The notes: generated from the letters alone by a model not told the origin. Counted from the first letter of the stretch, positions 21,847 through 30,677 are shown. The stretch is DNA of 64,000 nucleotides from Paraburkholderia polaris (GCF_012927345.1 NZ_JABBGJ010000007.1:124001-188000); one strand, 5' to 3'. Program-made: numbers and translations.

Positions 21847-22245
21847 TCACTTCACTCCGTGCTTCGCCTGCCAGCGTTGCATGAACGCGATCTCATCGTG
21901 TTGCGCTTTGATGATGTTTCGGGCCAACCGTTTCAACTCGGGATCTTTACCGTATTTCAGTTCCACCTGCGCTGTTTCGACCGCGCCTTGATGATGCGGA
22001 ATCATGTGGGCCACGAAATCCTTGTCGGCGTCGCCTGTGTAGGCAGGCGCATCCATGGCCTGCATCATTTTCTCGTCGGCGTCCTTGAATGCCTGTGTCG
22101 ATGCGCTCGACCCGGCGTCCGCTGAACCGGACATGTCCATGCCGGGCATCGACGCACCTTGTTGGGCGTAGACGGGTGTTGCCGCGAGAGCAAATGCAAC
22201 GCCGCTGGAAAGGCAAAAGGCACGGAAGGCGCGAAGGTTTTTCAT
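21847..22245 (-). CDS. DUF305 (copper-linked ferritin-like) secreted protein
   Basis: 132 residues: signal peptide (about 1-27, VYAQ), a Met-rich MPGMDMSG motif suited to Cu(I) binding, then a DUF305 four-helix domain with the signature DFVAHMIPHHQGAVETAQVELKYGKDPELKRLARNIIKAQHDEIAFM. The paired histidines and methionines are the family's presumed metal ligands. DUF305 proteins are frequently encoded beside copper-resistance genes. Here the gene follows a CopZ-like gene by about 100 bases on the same strand, so it is probably driven by the CueR-type promoter upstream of that gene. Confidence 0.85.
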   Translation of the reverse strand: MKNLRAFRAFCLSSGVAFALAATPVYAQQGASMPGMDMSGSADAGSSASTQAFKDADEKMMQAMDAPAYTGDADKDFVAHMIPHHQGAVETAQVELKYGKDPELKRLARNIIKAQHDEIAFMQRWQAKHGVK

Positions 22246-22349
22246 GTTGTGTTTACGTTGGGAAAAAGTGATATCAGGCGACCATGAGATGCTACGAACA
22301 GGGCATCAGGCTTGATCGACGGAGACGGACATAGCCTGATGCGATCTGC

Positions 22350-22547
22350 TTAGCCCTTAAGCGAAGGATGGAAGCCCGCCGCCTCGATTGCCTCAATGAT
22401 GCGTTCCGGCGGCAACGTCGATGCGACCTTCACGATTTTAACGGGGACATTGGCGTCCAGTTTCGCCGCGGGGTCAAGGCCGGTCACTGCACGAGCAATG
22501 GCATTGGCGCATCCGCCGCATGACATATCCGGGATTTCGAATTCCAT
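22350..22547 (-). CDS. copZ: CopZ-like heavy-metal-associated (HMA) chaperone
   Basis: 65 residues, a single ferredoxin-like HMA domain with the metal-binding motif MSCGGC (family MxCxxC) at residues 9-14 and the closing EAAGFHPSL. It binds Cu(I) in the cytoplasm and hands it to exporters or regulators. Strong GGAGG Shine-Dalgarno at 22554-22558. It sits about 24 bases below a MerR/CueR-type promoter and upstream of the DUF305 gene; no copper ATPase or CueR gene is inside the window. Confidence 0.9.
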   Translation of the reverse strand: MEFEIPDMSCGGCANAIARAVTGLDPAAKLDANVPVKIVKVASTLPPERIIEAIEAAGFHPSLKG

Positions 22548-22577
22548 TTCTTGCCTCCGATGAGAAATCAGAACTCG

Positions 22578-22608
22578 ATCCTGGACCTTCCTACGGTGGG
22601 AAGGTCAA
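22578..22608 (-). promoter_or_regulatory. CueR/MerR-type promoter with 19-bp spacer
   Basis: Reading the minus strand: a -35 TTGACC (22608-22603), a 19-bp spacer and a -10-like CAGGAT (22583-22578). The dyad GACCTTCC...GGGAAGGTC (22584-22606) fills the spacer. An over-long 19-bp spacer occupied by an ACCTTCC/GGAAGGT palindrome is the hallmark of CueR-activated copper promoters. Transcription would start close to 22571, leaving a short leader before copZ at 22547. Confidence 0.8.
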
Positions 22609-22832
22609 GCCAAGGTGGTTCAGGCATCCCAGGGGGACGGTGGCCTATGGGTACACGGGGAGATGCCCGGTTGAGCACGCAGTGCGGTCCGCCCATCCAG
22701 GGAATACCTTACCGATGTTTTGTGCGTTAGCTCACGAAGATGAGCCAAACTTACGTGGCCAAGCTATTTGAGATGTTATGCTGGGCCGTGCCTTCCTTCG
22801 CAGCAAACAGGTGCGTGCCATTTCAAAGAATA

Positions 22833-22846
22833 CCTAATTAATTAGG
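22833..22846 (+). promoter_or_regulatory. Perfect 14-bp palindrome covering the Shine-Dalgarno of the next gene
   Basis: CCTAATTAATTAGG is a perfect AT-rich palindrome whose right arm supplies the AGG of the AGGAG ribosome-binding site for the gene at 22855. It could be a regulator site or a weak hairpin masking the site. No other regulatory element stands out in the 250 bases between the CueR-type promoter and this gene. Confidence 0.4.
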
Positions 22847-22854
22847 AGTCGGGC

Positions 22855-23823
22855 ATGTTGAGAAAGGTGGTCGATCGGGCGAAACAAATCCGACGCAGCG
22901 AAGGGTTCAAGCATTCCGTGGCCATGCCGCGCCGGATTTCACTTCATGCTACCCAGCGTTTGAACAGAGGCATTTTTTCCATCGAGATCCAGGAGAACTC
23001 CGGGTTTTTCTCCGTGATGCAGATGGTCCTCTTTATTCTGATGTATTGCGAAGAGAAATGCCTGACGCCCTGCATCAGCGCACGCGGTGGGCTGTATGGC
23101 GACGCCGAAGGAAAACTGGACTGGTTCTCGGCTTTCTTCGAACCCGTGCACGCGACCTCGGGCGCCGCGATCACCCATAAGGTGAGGACGTCGACAGTTC
23201 GCGACCTGGTCCAACTGGGCTTTCGCCAGCGCTATGAATCCCGGCTTCGACTCGGAAGCGCAAGCGAACTCTTCTTCGCGCACTATCGGCCCGCCACGCA
23301 TATCTACGAAGAAGTCGACGCGATCTGCCAGAAGCTCGGGCTCGGCACGTCGACTCTTGGCGCGCATTTCAGAGGTACGGACAAGACGCTGGAAGCCGTC
23401 CCGGTTTCATGGGGAAGCTTTTGCCGGCAGGTGGAATCCACGCTCGCGGAAAACCCGCAGCTCACCAATATTTTTATCTCGAGCGACGAACAGGCGTTTA
23501 TCAATTTTTTTGTCGCCTGGCCATTCCGCAAGCCGGTTAGGGTAGCGCCGGCAAAGCACCTCGCATGCGGCAGCACGCCCGTTCACTTCAGCGGCTATCC
23601 GGGATTCGAAATCGGCCGCGAGGCGCTGATCTCCAGCTTGCTCCTGGCCAATTGCGGGTTCCTCGTGAAGACGCCGTCCTATCTGTCCGCATGGTCGAAG
23701 ATATTCAATCCGTCTCTTCCGGTGAAGCTCGTTTCGCCTCCGCGCCCGGACGCATTCTGGTTTCCCGATAGCCGGCTCTGGCTTGAACAGGCCGCGCACG
23801 ATAAGGCGGCTCAAGCGGCATAA
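22855..23823 (+). CDS. NodZ/GT23-like putative fucosyltransferase
   Basis: 322 residues, no signal peptide or membrane helix. It resembles the GT-B fold NodZ/FUT8/O-fucosyltransferase superfamily: GAHFRGTDKT (about 165-174) matches the donor-binding HxRxTDK motif I, NIFISSDEQAFINFF matches motif II, and REALISSLLLANCGFLVKTPSYLSAWSKIFNP matches the C-terminal motif III region. Such enzymes transfer fucose from GDP-fucose to sugar chains (Nod factor in rhizobia, N-glycan core in animals). There are no polysaccharide genes beside it, so the acceptor is unknown. Strong AGGAG ribosome-binding site. Family call is from motifs only; a different GT-B enzyme is possible. Confidence 0.6.
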   Translation: MLRKVVDRAKQIRRSEGFKHSVAMPRRISLHATQRLNRGIFSIEIQENSGFFSVMQMVLFILMYCEEKCLTPCISARGGLYGDAEGKLDWFSAFFEPVHATSGAAITHKVRTSTVRDLVQLGFRQRYESRLRLGSASELFFAHYRPATHIYEEVDAICQKLGLGTSTLGAHFRGTDKTLEAVPVSWGSFCRQVESTLAENPQLTNIFISSDEQAFINFFVAWPFRKPVRVAPAKHLACGSTPVHFSGYPGFEIGREALISSLLLANCGFLVKTPSYLSAWSKIFNPSLPVKLVSPPRPDAFWFPDSRLWLEQAAHDKAAQAA

Positions 23824-23952
23824 CGCTTTAAGCGCCGGCCATTTTCAAACGGCAGTACGAACTGCCTGACAGTCTCCCAGCAAGACCGCGCTGCTGCGCC
23901 AGCGCGGCGGTCTCTCACACCACGCCCATCGTTTTTACGAAACTCCGCGAAG

Positions 23953-23987
23953 TATTAACGCTGCGTTTACGCGGATTTTCCTAAATT
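23953..23987 (+). promoter_or_regulatory. Candidate KdpE tandem site and promoter of kdp operon
   Basis: Two direct hexamers, TTAACG (23955-23960) and TTTACG (23966-23971), 11 bp apart, are followed after 10 bases by a -10-like TAAATT (23982-23987). OmpR/KdpE-type regulators bind such helical-turn-spaced direct repeats over a poor -35. A very similar arrangement precedes the usp gene at 30195. Proposed, not proven. Confidence 0.45.
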
Positions 23988-24022
23988 TCACGGTGCAGGA
24001 GTCCCTCGTGGGAGACCAGACC

Positions 24023-24127
24023 ATGGATCTGCTTTACCTCATCGCAATCATTGCGTTCAGCGGCCTCGTCGCGGCCTTTGTGATTGGCTGCGACAAGCTT
24101 CGCCGCGCGCCCGGAGGCCGTCCATGA
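24023..24127 (+). CDS. Small membrane protein upstream of kdpF
   Basis: 34 residues, MDLLYLIAIIAFSGLVAAFV followed by IGCDKLRRAPGGRP: one membrane helix and a short basic tail. A GGGAG Shine-Dalgarno lies about 9 bases before the ATG, and the stop overlaps the kdpF start (ATGA at 24124), as expected of a translated first gene in the kdp operon. I know of no assigned function. By analogy with KdpF it might stabilise or tune the Kdp complex; that is inference. Confidence 0.65.
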   Translation: MDLLYLIAIIAFSGLVAAFVIGCDKLRRAPGGRP

Positions 24128-24219
24128 CAACCTGGATGACCTGGCTCGCGGCGACCTCGACGCTGATTCTGTTCGCTTACCTCGTGTATGCGTTGCTACG
24201 CGCGGAGGCTCTCGAATGA
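24124..24219 (+). CDS. kdpF: K+-transporting ATPase small subunit KdpF
   Basis: 31 residues forming one membrane helix, with the typical KdpF ending LILFAYLVYALLRAEALE. It starts behind GGAGG and overlaps kdpA by four bases (ATGA at 24216). KdpF stabilises the KdpABC complex in E. coli. Too short for most gene finders but clearly in the right place and of the right sequence type. Confidence 0.9.
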   Translation: MTTWMTWLAATSTLILFAYLVYALLRAEALE

Positions 24220-26024
24220 ACTTCAACAACCTGTTTCAGCCCGGCCTGTACGTTGTCGTGCTGATCGCGCTCGCCATACCCCTCGGCCGTTACATGACCG
24301 GCGTGGTGGACGGTTCCTCGGTCGTCGTGCGCCGGATAGGGCGGCCGATCGAAACCGCGCTCTACAAGCTCGCCGGGGTCGACCCCAGCGCCGAAATGTC
24401 ATGGAAGCACTATGCGCTGGCCGTGCTGGCGTTCAATACGCTCGGTGTGCTCGCGGTGTATGGATTTCTGCGTTTGCAGCAATGGCTGCCGGCGAACCCG
24501 CAGGGCTTCGGACCGATGACGCCCGACGCCGCCTTCAACACGGCAATCAGCTTCGTGACCAACACGAACTGGCAGGACTACACGCCGGAATCGACCGTCA
24601 GCTATCTGACGCAGATGGCCGCGCTGACGGTGCAAAACTTCTTTTCGGCCGCCACCGGCATTGCTGTCGTGGTCGCGCTGATTCGCGGTTTCGCACGCCA
24701 TACGACGGCGACGATCGGCAATTTCTGGGTCGATCTGACACGTATCACGCTATATATCCTCGCGCCGCTCGCGACGGTTATCGCGCTCGTCTTCATCAGT
24801 CAGGGTGTGATTCAGAACTTCAAGTCGTACGAAGACGTGCCGACGCTGCAGGTGACGACGTATCAAACGCCGAAGACCGATGCCCAGGGCAATCCCGTCA
24901 AGGATGCCAAGGGCAACCCGGTGATGGTGGACAACAAGGCCGACAAGCAGACCATCGCCATGGGGCCGGTCGCGTCGCAGGAAGCAATCAAGATGCTCGG
25001 TACCAACGGCGGCGGCTTTTTCAACGCCAATTCCGCGCATCCGTATGAGAACCCGACGCCGTTCGCCAACTTCGTTCAGATGATAGCGATGCTCGTTATC
25101 CCGGCTGCGTTGTGCCTGGTGTTCGGCCGGATGGTGGGCGACCAGCGCCAGGGCTATGCGGTGCTTGCCGCGATGACGATCGCTTTCGCGGTTGCCTGCT
25201 GGGGTGAGATTTCGGCAGAGCAGAACGGTAATCCGCTGTATACGTCGCTGCATGTCGATCAAACGGCATCGGCCACGCAACCCGGCGGCAACATGGAAGG
25301 CAAGGAAACCCGCTTCGGCATCGCGCAGTCCGGCATCTTCACGGTGGCGACCACGGCGGCGTCGTGTGGCGCCGTCCTCAACACGCACGATTCGTTGACG
25401 CCGATGGGCGGATTCGTTCCGCTCCTGCTGATCGAACTCGGCGAGGTGATCTTTGGCGGCGTCGGCTCGGGCCTATACGGCATGCTCGTGTTCGCCTTGC
25501 TCGCAGTGTTCGTGGCCGGCCTGATGATCGGGCGAACGCCGGAATACATCGGCAAGAAGATCGAGTCGTACGAGATGAAGATGGTGTCGATTGCCGTGTT
25601 GCTCACGCCGCTGCTCGTGCTGGTCGGGGCTTCGATCGGTGTATTGACGGCGGCCGGCGTGGCGGGCGTCGCTAATCCCGGACCGCACGGATTCTCCGAG
25701 ATCCTCTACGCCTACAGTTCGGCCGCCAATAACAACGGCAGCGCTTTCGCGGGTCTGTCGGTCAATACGCCGTTCTACAACGGCACGCTGGCCGTCGCCA
25801 TGTGGTTCGGCCGCTTCGGTTCGATTGTGCCGGTGCTGGCGATCGCCGGATCGCTTGCCGCAAAGAAACGCATCTCCGCTACCGCCGGCACGCTGCCGAC
25901 GCACGGCCCGCTGTTCGTCGTGCTGCTGCTCGGCACCGTGGTGCTGGTCGGTGCACTGACGTACGTGCCGGCGCTGGCGCTCGGCCCCGTCGTTGAACAT
26001 CTGATCATGGTCGCGGGACATTGA
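24216..26024 (+). CDS. kdpA: K+-transporting ATPase subunit A (channel-like)
   Basis: 602 residues, about ten membrane helices, a member of the superfamily of K+ transporters. FNTAISFVTNTNWQDYTPE, GTNGGGFFNANSAHPYENPT, CGAVLNTHDSLTPMGG and YAYSSAANNNGSAFAGL are the four selectivity-filter regions and their flanks. KdpA selects and binds K+ before transport by KdpB. Start ATG 24216 overlaps kdpF. The gene is 13 bases upstream of kdpB. Confidence 0.97.
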   Translation: MNFNNLFQPGLYVVVLIALAIPLGRYMTGVVDGSSVVVRRIGRPIETALYKLAGVDPSAEMSWKHYALAVLAFNTLGVLAVYGFLRLQQWLPANPQGFGPMTPDAAFNTAISFVTNTNWQDYTPESTVSYLTQMAALTVQNFFSAATGIAVVVALIRGFARHTTATIGNFWVDLTRITLYILAPLATVIALVFISQGVIQNFKSYEDVPTLQVTTYQTPKTDAQGNPVKDAKGNPVMVDNKADKQTIAMGPVASQEAIKMLGTNGGGFFNANSAHPYENPTPFANFVQMIAMLVIPAALCLVFGRMVGDQRQGYAVLAAMTIAFAVACWGEISAEQNGNPLYTSLHVDQTASATQPGGNMEGKETRFGIAQSGIFTVATTAASCGAVLNTHDSLTPMGGFVPLLLIELGEVIFGGVGSGLYGMLVFALLAVFVAGLMIGRTPEYIGKKIESYEMKMVSIAVLLTPLLVLVGASIGVLTAAGVAGVANPGPHGFSEILYAYSSAANNNGSAFAGLSVNTPFYNGTLAVAMWFGRFGSIVPVLAIAGSLAAKKRISATAGTLPTHGPLFVVLLLGTVVLVGALTYVPALALGPVVEHLIMVAGH

Positions 26025-26037
26025 CTGAGAGGACAGC

Positions 26038-28173
26038 ATGACTAACGGACTCCAACCGCCGGTTCATCAGCCGGGCAACATCGGTCAGGCACGCAATGCC
26101 GCGCGCTCGATGTTCGACCCGGCGATTGCCCGGCCGGCGCTCGTCGATTCGTTCAGGAAGCTCGCGCCACGCCATCAGTTGCGCAACCCGGTGATGTTCT
26201 GCGTGTACATCGGCAGCATTCTGACGACCATTCTGTGGGGCGCCGCGCTCGCCGGCCAGGCCGAAGCGCCTGCTGGTTTCATTCTCGCGATCGCGCTCTG
26301 GCTGTGGTTTACCGTGCTGTTCGCCAACTTCGCGGAGGCGCTTGCCGAGGGCCGCTCAAAGGCGCAAGCGGCTTCGCTGCGCGGCGCGAAGCACAACGTG
26401 ATGGCGAAGAAACTGCAGGAGGCACATCCCAAGTCGCCGATCCGTATCACGACCGCGACCGATCTGCGCAAAGGCGATGTCGTGCTGGTCGAAACCGGCG
26501 ATGTGATCCCGGCTGATGGCGAGGTGATCGAAGGTGTCGCCTCGGTCGACGAGTCGGCGATCACGGGGGAATCCGCGCCGGTGATCCGCGAGTCGGGCGG
26601 CGATTTTTCGTCGGTGACGGGTGGCACGCGGGTGCTGTCGGACTGGATCGTCGTGCGCGTCAGTGTGAATCCGGGCGAGGCTTTCCTCGACCGGATGATC
26701 GCGATGGTGGAAGGCGCGAAGCGTCAGAAGACGCCGAATGAGATCGCCTTGACGATCCTGCTGGTCGCGCTGACGCTCGTGCTGCTGTTCGCTACCGCGA
26801 CGCTGCTGCCGTTCTCGATGTTCTCGGTCGAAGCCGCGAAAGCAGGGCACGTCGTCACGATTACCGCACTGGTCGCGCTGCTGGTGTGTCTGATTCCGAC
26901 CACTATCGGCGGCCTGCTGTCGGCGATCGGCGTAGCAGGCATGAGCCGCATGATGCAGGCGAACGTGATCGCCACCTCGGGCCGCGCGGTGGAAGCGGCC
27001 GGCGACGTCGACGTGTTGCTGCTCGACAAGACCGGCACGATCACACTCGGCAATCGCCAGGCTTCGGCTTTCACGCCGGCGCCGGGCGTCACGGAGGAAC
27101 AGCTCGCCGACGCCGCGCAGTTGTCTTCACTTGCGGACGAAACACCGGAAGGGCGCAGCATCGTCGTGCTCGCGAAGCAGCGCTTCAATATCCGCGAACG
27201 CGACATGCACGCGTTGCAGGCAACCTTCCTCGCCTTTAGCGCACAGTCGCGCATGAGCGGTGTCGATATGCCCGACCGCGAGATTCGCAAGGGTGCATCC
27301 GATGCGATCAAACACTATGCCGAGGCGCACGGCGGCCGTTTCCCCGCGGAGCTGACGGTTGCGGTGACGGAAATCGCACGGCGCGGCAGCACACCGCTAG
27401 TCGTCGCGCAGCAAGTTCGCGGCGAGAGCGGCGCACGCTGCATGGGCGTCATCGAGCTGAAGGACATCGTCAAGGGCGGCATCAAGGAGCGCTTCGGCGA
27501 ACTGCGCAAGATGGGCATCAAGACCATCATGGTAACGGGCGACAACCGGCTGACCGCGGCAGCGATCGCCGCCGAAGCGGGCGTGGACGATTTCATCGCC
27601 GAGGTGACACCTGAGGCGAAGCTCGCCACGATCCGCACGCATCAGGCTGAAGGGCGGCTCGTTGCGATGACCGGCGACGGCACCAACGACGCCCCGGCGC
27701 TCGCACAAGCGGACGTGGCGGTGGCGATGAACACCGGCACCCAGGCCGCGAAAGAAGCCGGCAACATGGTCGACCTCGATTCGAATCCGACCAAGCTGAT
27801 CGAGATCGTCGAGATCGGCAAGCAGATGTTGATGACGCGCGGCTCGCTCACCACGTTCTCAATTGCCAATGACGTCGCCAAGTATTTCGCGATCATTCCG
27901 GCGGCTTTTGCGACGACTTATCCGCAACTGCGCGTGCTCGATGTGATGCATCTGAGCTCGCCTTCGTCGGCCATTCTGTCGGCGGTGATTTTCAATGCGC
28001 TGATTATTGTTGCGCTGATCCCGCTTGCGCTCAAGGGCGTGAAGTACCGGCCGCTCGGCGCGGCATCGCTGTTGCGGCGCAATCTGCTGGTCTACGGGCT
28101 GGGCGGGATATTGCTGCCGTTCCCGTTCATCAAGCTGATCGATATGGTGCTGAACGTGTTCGGCTGGGTCTGA
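26038..28173 (+). CDS. kdpB: K+-transporting P-type ATPase subunit B
   Basis: 711 residues, the catalytic P-type ATPase. The phosphorylated Asp330 is in [10 protein letters not shown]; the actuator has [10 protein letters not shown] (TGES); KGASD is the nucleotide-domain KGA motif; [21 protein letters not shown] and [17 protein letters not shown] complete the hinge. It hydrolyses ATP to drive K+ uptake through KdpA. All key residues are intact. GAGAGGA-like Shine-Dalgarno just before ATG 26038. Confidence 0.98.
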   Translation: MTNGLQPPVHQPGNIGQARNAARSMFDPAIARPALVDSFRKLAPRHQLRNPVMFCVYIGSILTTILWGAALAGQAEAPAGFILAIALWLWFTVLFANFAEALAEGRSKAQAASLRGAKHNVMAKKLQEAHPKSPIRITTATDLRKGDVVLVETGDVIPADGEVIEGVASVDESAITGESAPVIRESGGDFSSVTGGTRVLSDWIVVRVSVNPGEAFLDRMIAMVEGAKRQKTPNEIALTILLVALTLVLLFATATLLPFSMFSVEAAKAGHVVTITALVALLVCLIPTTIGGLLSAIGVAGMSRMMQANVIATSGRAVEAAGDVDVLLLDKTGTITLGNRQASAFTPAPGVTEEQLADAAQLSSLADETPEGRSIVVLAKQRFNIRERDMHALQATFLAFSAQSRMSGVDMPDREIRKGASDAIKHYAEAHGGRFPAELTVAVTEIARRGSTPLVVAQQVRGESGARCMGVIELKDIVKGGIKERFGELRKMGIKTIMVTGDNRLTAAAIAAEAGVDDFIAEVTPEAKLATIRTHQAEGRLVAMTGDGTNDAPALAQADVAVAMNTGTQAAKEAGNMVDLDSNPTKLIEIVEIGKQMLMTRGSLTTFSIANDVAKYFAIIPAAFATTYPQLRVLDVMHLSSPSSAILSAVIFNALIIVALIPLALKGVKYRPLGAASLLRRNLLVYGLGGILLPFPFIKLIDMVLNVFGWV

Positions 28174-28191
28174 CCCAATAGGGTGAACATC

Positions 28192-28773
28192 ATGAAAACG
28201 CTGATTCGTCCGGTACTGGTTCTGTTCATCCTGATGACGGTGATCACCGGGGTGCTCTATCCGATCGTTGTGACCGCAATCGGTCAGGCGGCCTTCGGGC
28301 GCCAGGCGAACGGCAGTCTGCTCGAGAAGAACGGCAAGGCCGCCGGCTCCGTGCTGATCGGTCAGCAGTTCGACGCGCCGTACTATTTCTGGGGGCGCCT
28401 GTCGGCCACCACGCCTCAGCCCTATAACGCGCAGAACTCGGGTGGTTCGAACCTCGGCCCGACCAACCCCGCGCTCGCCGACGAAATCAAAGGCCGGCTC
28501 GACGCCTTGAAGGCGGCGGGCAACGACATGTCGCAACCGGTGCCGGTGGATCTGGTGACGTCGTCGGGTAGCGGCCTCGACCCGGAGATCAGTCCGGCGG
28601 CTGCGGCCTATCAGGTGGCGCGCGTGGCGAAGGCCCGCGGCTTGCCGCTCGATCAGGTGGCCGATCTTGTTGGGCGTAACACGTCGGGGCGGCAGTTCGG
28701 CATCTTCGGCGAGGCGCGCGTGAACGTGCTGAAGCTCAACCTGGCTTTGGACGATCTCAAGCCGATGCATTGA
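28192..28773 (+). CDS. kdpC: K+-transporting ATPase subunit C
   Basis: 193 residues: one N-terminal helix ([24 protein letters not shown]) and a periplasmic domain with [29 protein letters not shown] and [26 protein letters not shown], all typical of KdpC. It stabilises KdpAB and raises ATP affinity. I take ATG 28192 over the upstream GTG 28183 because the hydrophobic start MKTLIRP is conserved. The normal next gene, kdpD, is missing. Confidence 0.97.
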   Translation: MKTLIRPVLVLFILMTVITGVLYPIVVTAIGQAAFGRQANGSLLEKNGKAAGSVLIGQQFDAPYYFWGRLSATTPQPYNAQNSGGSNLGPTNPALADEIKGRLDALKAAGNDMSQPVPVDLVTSSGSGLDPEISPAAAAYQVARVAKARGLPLDQVADLVGRNTSGRQFGIFGEARVNVLKLNLALDDLKPMH

Positions 28774-28896
28774 GCCCGTTGCTTTGCTGTCGTCGCTTTG
28801 CCGGCGCGCATGAAGCGCGCTTGTCCAATAATCTATGGAGACCCCGCCTTGACGTTGGCCGCAACCTGAACGGGGCGCTGTCGACGTGGCACATTC

Positions 28897-29595
28897 ATGA
28901 GCGATCCCACCGTAACGGTCGTTGTGATCGACGCTGACAAAGCCATCCGCCGCTTCATTCGTACAAGCCTCGAAGCGGCCGGCATGAGTGTCTTCGAAGC
29001 GCAGACCGGCGCACAAGGCCTGGCGCAGGCTGCAACGCGCCTGGCCGATCTCGTCATTGTCGATCTGAGTCTGCCGGACATGGACGGTATCGAGGTGATC
29101 CGTGAGTTGCGCGGCTGGTCCGCGATGCCGGTGATCGTCCTATCGGCGCGCAGCCGCGAGGAAGACAAGGTTGCCGCGCTCGATGCCGGCGCCGACGATT
29201 ACCTCACCAAACCATTCGGCTTACCCGAGCTTAGCGCGCGGATCCGCGCGCATTTGCGCAGGCAGGCCAACGGCGACAGGGTCGGCGTGCCTCAGGTTCA
29301 GTTCGGCCTCGTCACGATCGATCTCGGTGAGCGGAGGGTCGTGCGCGGCAGCCGGATTGTCCATCTCAGCCCAACCGAATATCGCCTTCTCTCCGCGCTG
29401 GTCCGCCATCCTGGGCGCGTATTGACGCATGAACAGCTGCTCGGCGAGGTGTGGGGCCCCTTGCAAACCGACAACCACCACTACCTGCGAATTTACATGG
29501 GGCACCTGCGCCAGAAGCTCGAACGCGATCCGGCGCATCCAGAACACATCGTCACCGAGGCCGGTGTGGGTTACCGGCTGGTCGGCGTGCGATGA
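28897..29595 (+). CDS. kdpE: KdpE-like OmpR-family response regulator
   Basis: 232 residues. The receiver has the acidic pair in VVIDADK, phosphoacceptor Asp56 in LVIVDLSLPD, and Lys in DDYLTKPFG; the winged helix has LSPTEYRLLSALVRHPGRVLTHEQLLGEVWG and HHYLRIYMGHLRQKLE, the KdpE pattern. In other bacteria KdpD phosphorylates KdpE when K+ is scarce and KdpE then activates kdpFABC. Here 123 non-coding bases separate it from kdpC and no kdpD lies beside it. It keeps every residue needed for phosphorylation, so a partner elsewhere is expected. Confidence 0.9.
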   Translation: MSDPTVTVVVIDADKAIRRFIRTSLEAAGMSVFEAQTGAQGLAQAATRLADLVIVDLSLPDMDGIEVIRELRGWSAMPVIVLSARSREEDKVAALDAGADDYLTKPFGLPELSARIRAHLRRQANGDRVGVPQVQFGLVTIDLGERRVVRGSRIVHLSPTEYRLLSALVRHPGRVLTHEQLLGEVWGPLQTDNHHYLRIYMGHLRQKLERDPAHPEHIVTEAGVGYRLVGVR

Positions 29596-29787
29596 ATTTC
29601 ACAGGATTTTTATATCGCCGGCAGCAATCGTTTCTCAACCTTTATGGCGTCGTCCGTATAGTTTGAGTCTGGCGTTCCGCCGTAAGAAAAGTCTGTGATT
29701 TGCTGGAGGGTGTATGGCGTTCAAACAAACAAAGAGCAACGTGACCGTCGAGGCTTGCGTGTTCGCCGCTCCGGGTTTTGACATTCC

Positions 29788-30135
29788 ATGACTCCCTCAA
29801 GACCCGCCATGATGTTCAGAGGGATGTGCAAGGTTGTCGCCATCGCCTTCATCACCAATCAGGTTCTCACGACTATTTTTACCTATGTCGCGCAGCAACT
29901 CGATGCGAGCTTGTCTCATGAAACGATCTGGCTTTTCAGTTGCGTGACATGCGGGTTGCTCACGTTGTGGGTGCAGTCCGATGCGCGGCGCGCGTTCGGC
30001 TTCGCGCGTGAGAAGGGTTTCGTGAAGACGGGCGGCGACAGGAAGCAGGATCTGCAGATTGCTGAGGATTGTCCGAAGCGGTGGCTGGTGATTTTGCATA
30101 TCGAGTTGAATCCCGCTGCGATACAGGCATCGTGA
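29788..30135 (+). CDS. Possible small membrane protein, unsupported family
   Basis: A 115-codon frame with two hydrophobic segments (CKVVAIAFITNQVLTTIFTYVA and TIWLFSCVTCGLLTLWV) and a charged C-terminal tail. A start at ATG 29809 (MMFRGM) would also work. I do not recognise it, and the ribosome-binding site is weak. Besides this frame, the 665 bases between kdpE and the usp gene contain only the regulatory repeat at 30195. Confidence 0.4.
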   Translation: MTPSRPAMMFRGMCKVVAIAFITNQVLTTIFTYVAQQLDASLSHETIWLFSCVTCGLLTLWVQSDARRAFGFAREKGFVKTGGDRKQDLQIAEDCPKRWLVILHIELNPAAIQAS

Positions 30136-30194
30136 GACGGCTTTGCGCCGCTGTTTGATCTGCCTCGCTTGCATGCTGCAAAACACAGCCGACA

Positions 30195-30229
30195 TTTTTA
30201 CGCGACTTTAACGCGGCTTTAGCTAAGCT
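30195..30229 (+). promoter_or_regulatory. Candidate KdpE-like tandem site before usp
   Basis: TTTACG (30197-30202) and TTAACG (30208-30213), again 11 bp apart, followed by CTTTAGCTAAGCT with a -10-like TAAGCT (30224-30229). A 19-base stretch here (30208-30226) matches 15 of 19 positions of the kdp upstream region at 23966-23984. This suggests a common regulator for kdp and usp. Confidence 0.45.
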
Positions 30230-30260
30230 CAAAGTACCTGATAGCGGTCCGGAGTTCTCG

Positions 30261-30677
30261 ATGATACGAATGTTGATCCCTGTTCTCGACCACGGCGGCG
30301 CGATAGAAGCTGCGCGCTATGCGGCGTTCCTGTTTCTGGAACGCGGCGTAACCCAAGTCGAATTGCTGGAAGTACTCGAGCCTGTCGATCAGGGGCGCGC
30401 GGCAGCCTTCCACACCCGAAGCGCACTGGTGCGAATGGAAAAACAAGCCATGCTAAAGGCGCTGATCGATGCTCGCACCATTCTCGAAGAAGCCGGCGTG
30501 CCGTACCAATGGAAGCGGGTTTTCGGGCATCCCACGAAAGCGATCGCCGCCTACGCGGCGACGACCCAGCCCGACGTCATGGTGATCGACGCGAGCCATA
30601 TGGGCTTCTTTAGAAGACTGGCCATGCTCGCTGCCCTGTCGAGACGGACCCCCACGCCCGTCACGATGGTTCATTGA
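30261..30677 (+). CDS. Universal stress protein (UspA family, divergent)
   Basis: 138 residues with the UspA layout: MIRMLIPVLDHGGAIEAARYAAFLFLERG (strand 1-helix 1), a central helix, VFGHPTKAIAAYAATTQPDVMVIDASHMGFFRRLAMLAALSRRTPTPVTMVH. The ATP-binding GxxG-9x-G(S/T) loop of nucleotide-binding Usps is not evident, so it may be a non-ATP-binding type. Shine-Dalgarno GGAG before ATG 30261. One base separates its stop from the convergent permease gene; position beside kdp suggests a role in the response to K+ or osmotic stress, since Usps dock on KdpD in E. coli. Confidence 0.8.
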   Translation: MIRMLIPVLDHGGAIEAARYAAFLFLERGVTQVELLEVLEPVDQGRAAAFHTRSALVRMEKQAMLKALIDARTILEEAGVPYQWKRVFGHPTKAIAAYAATTQPDVMVIDASHMGFFRRLAMLAALSRRTPTPVTMVH

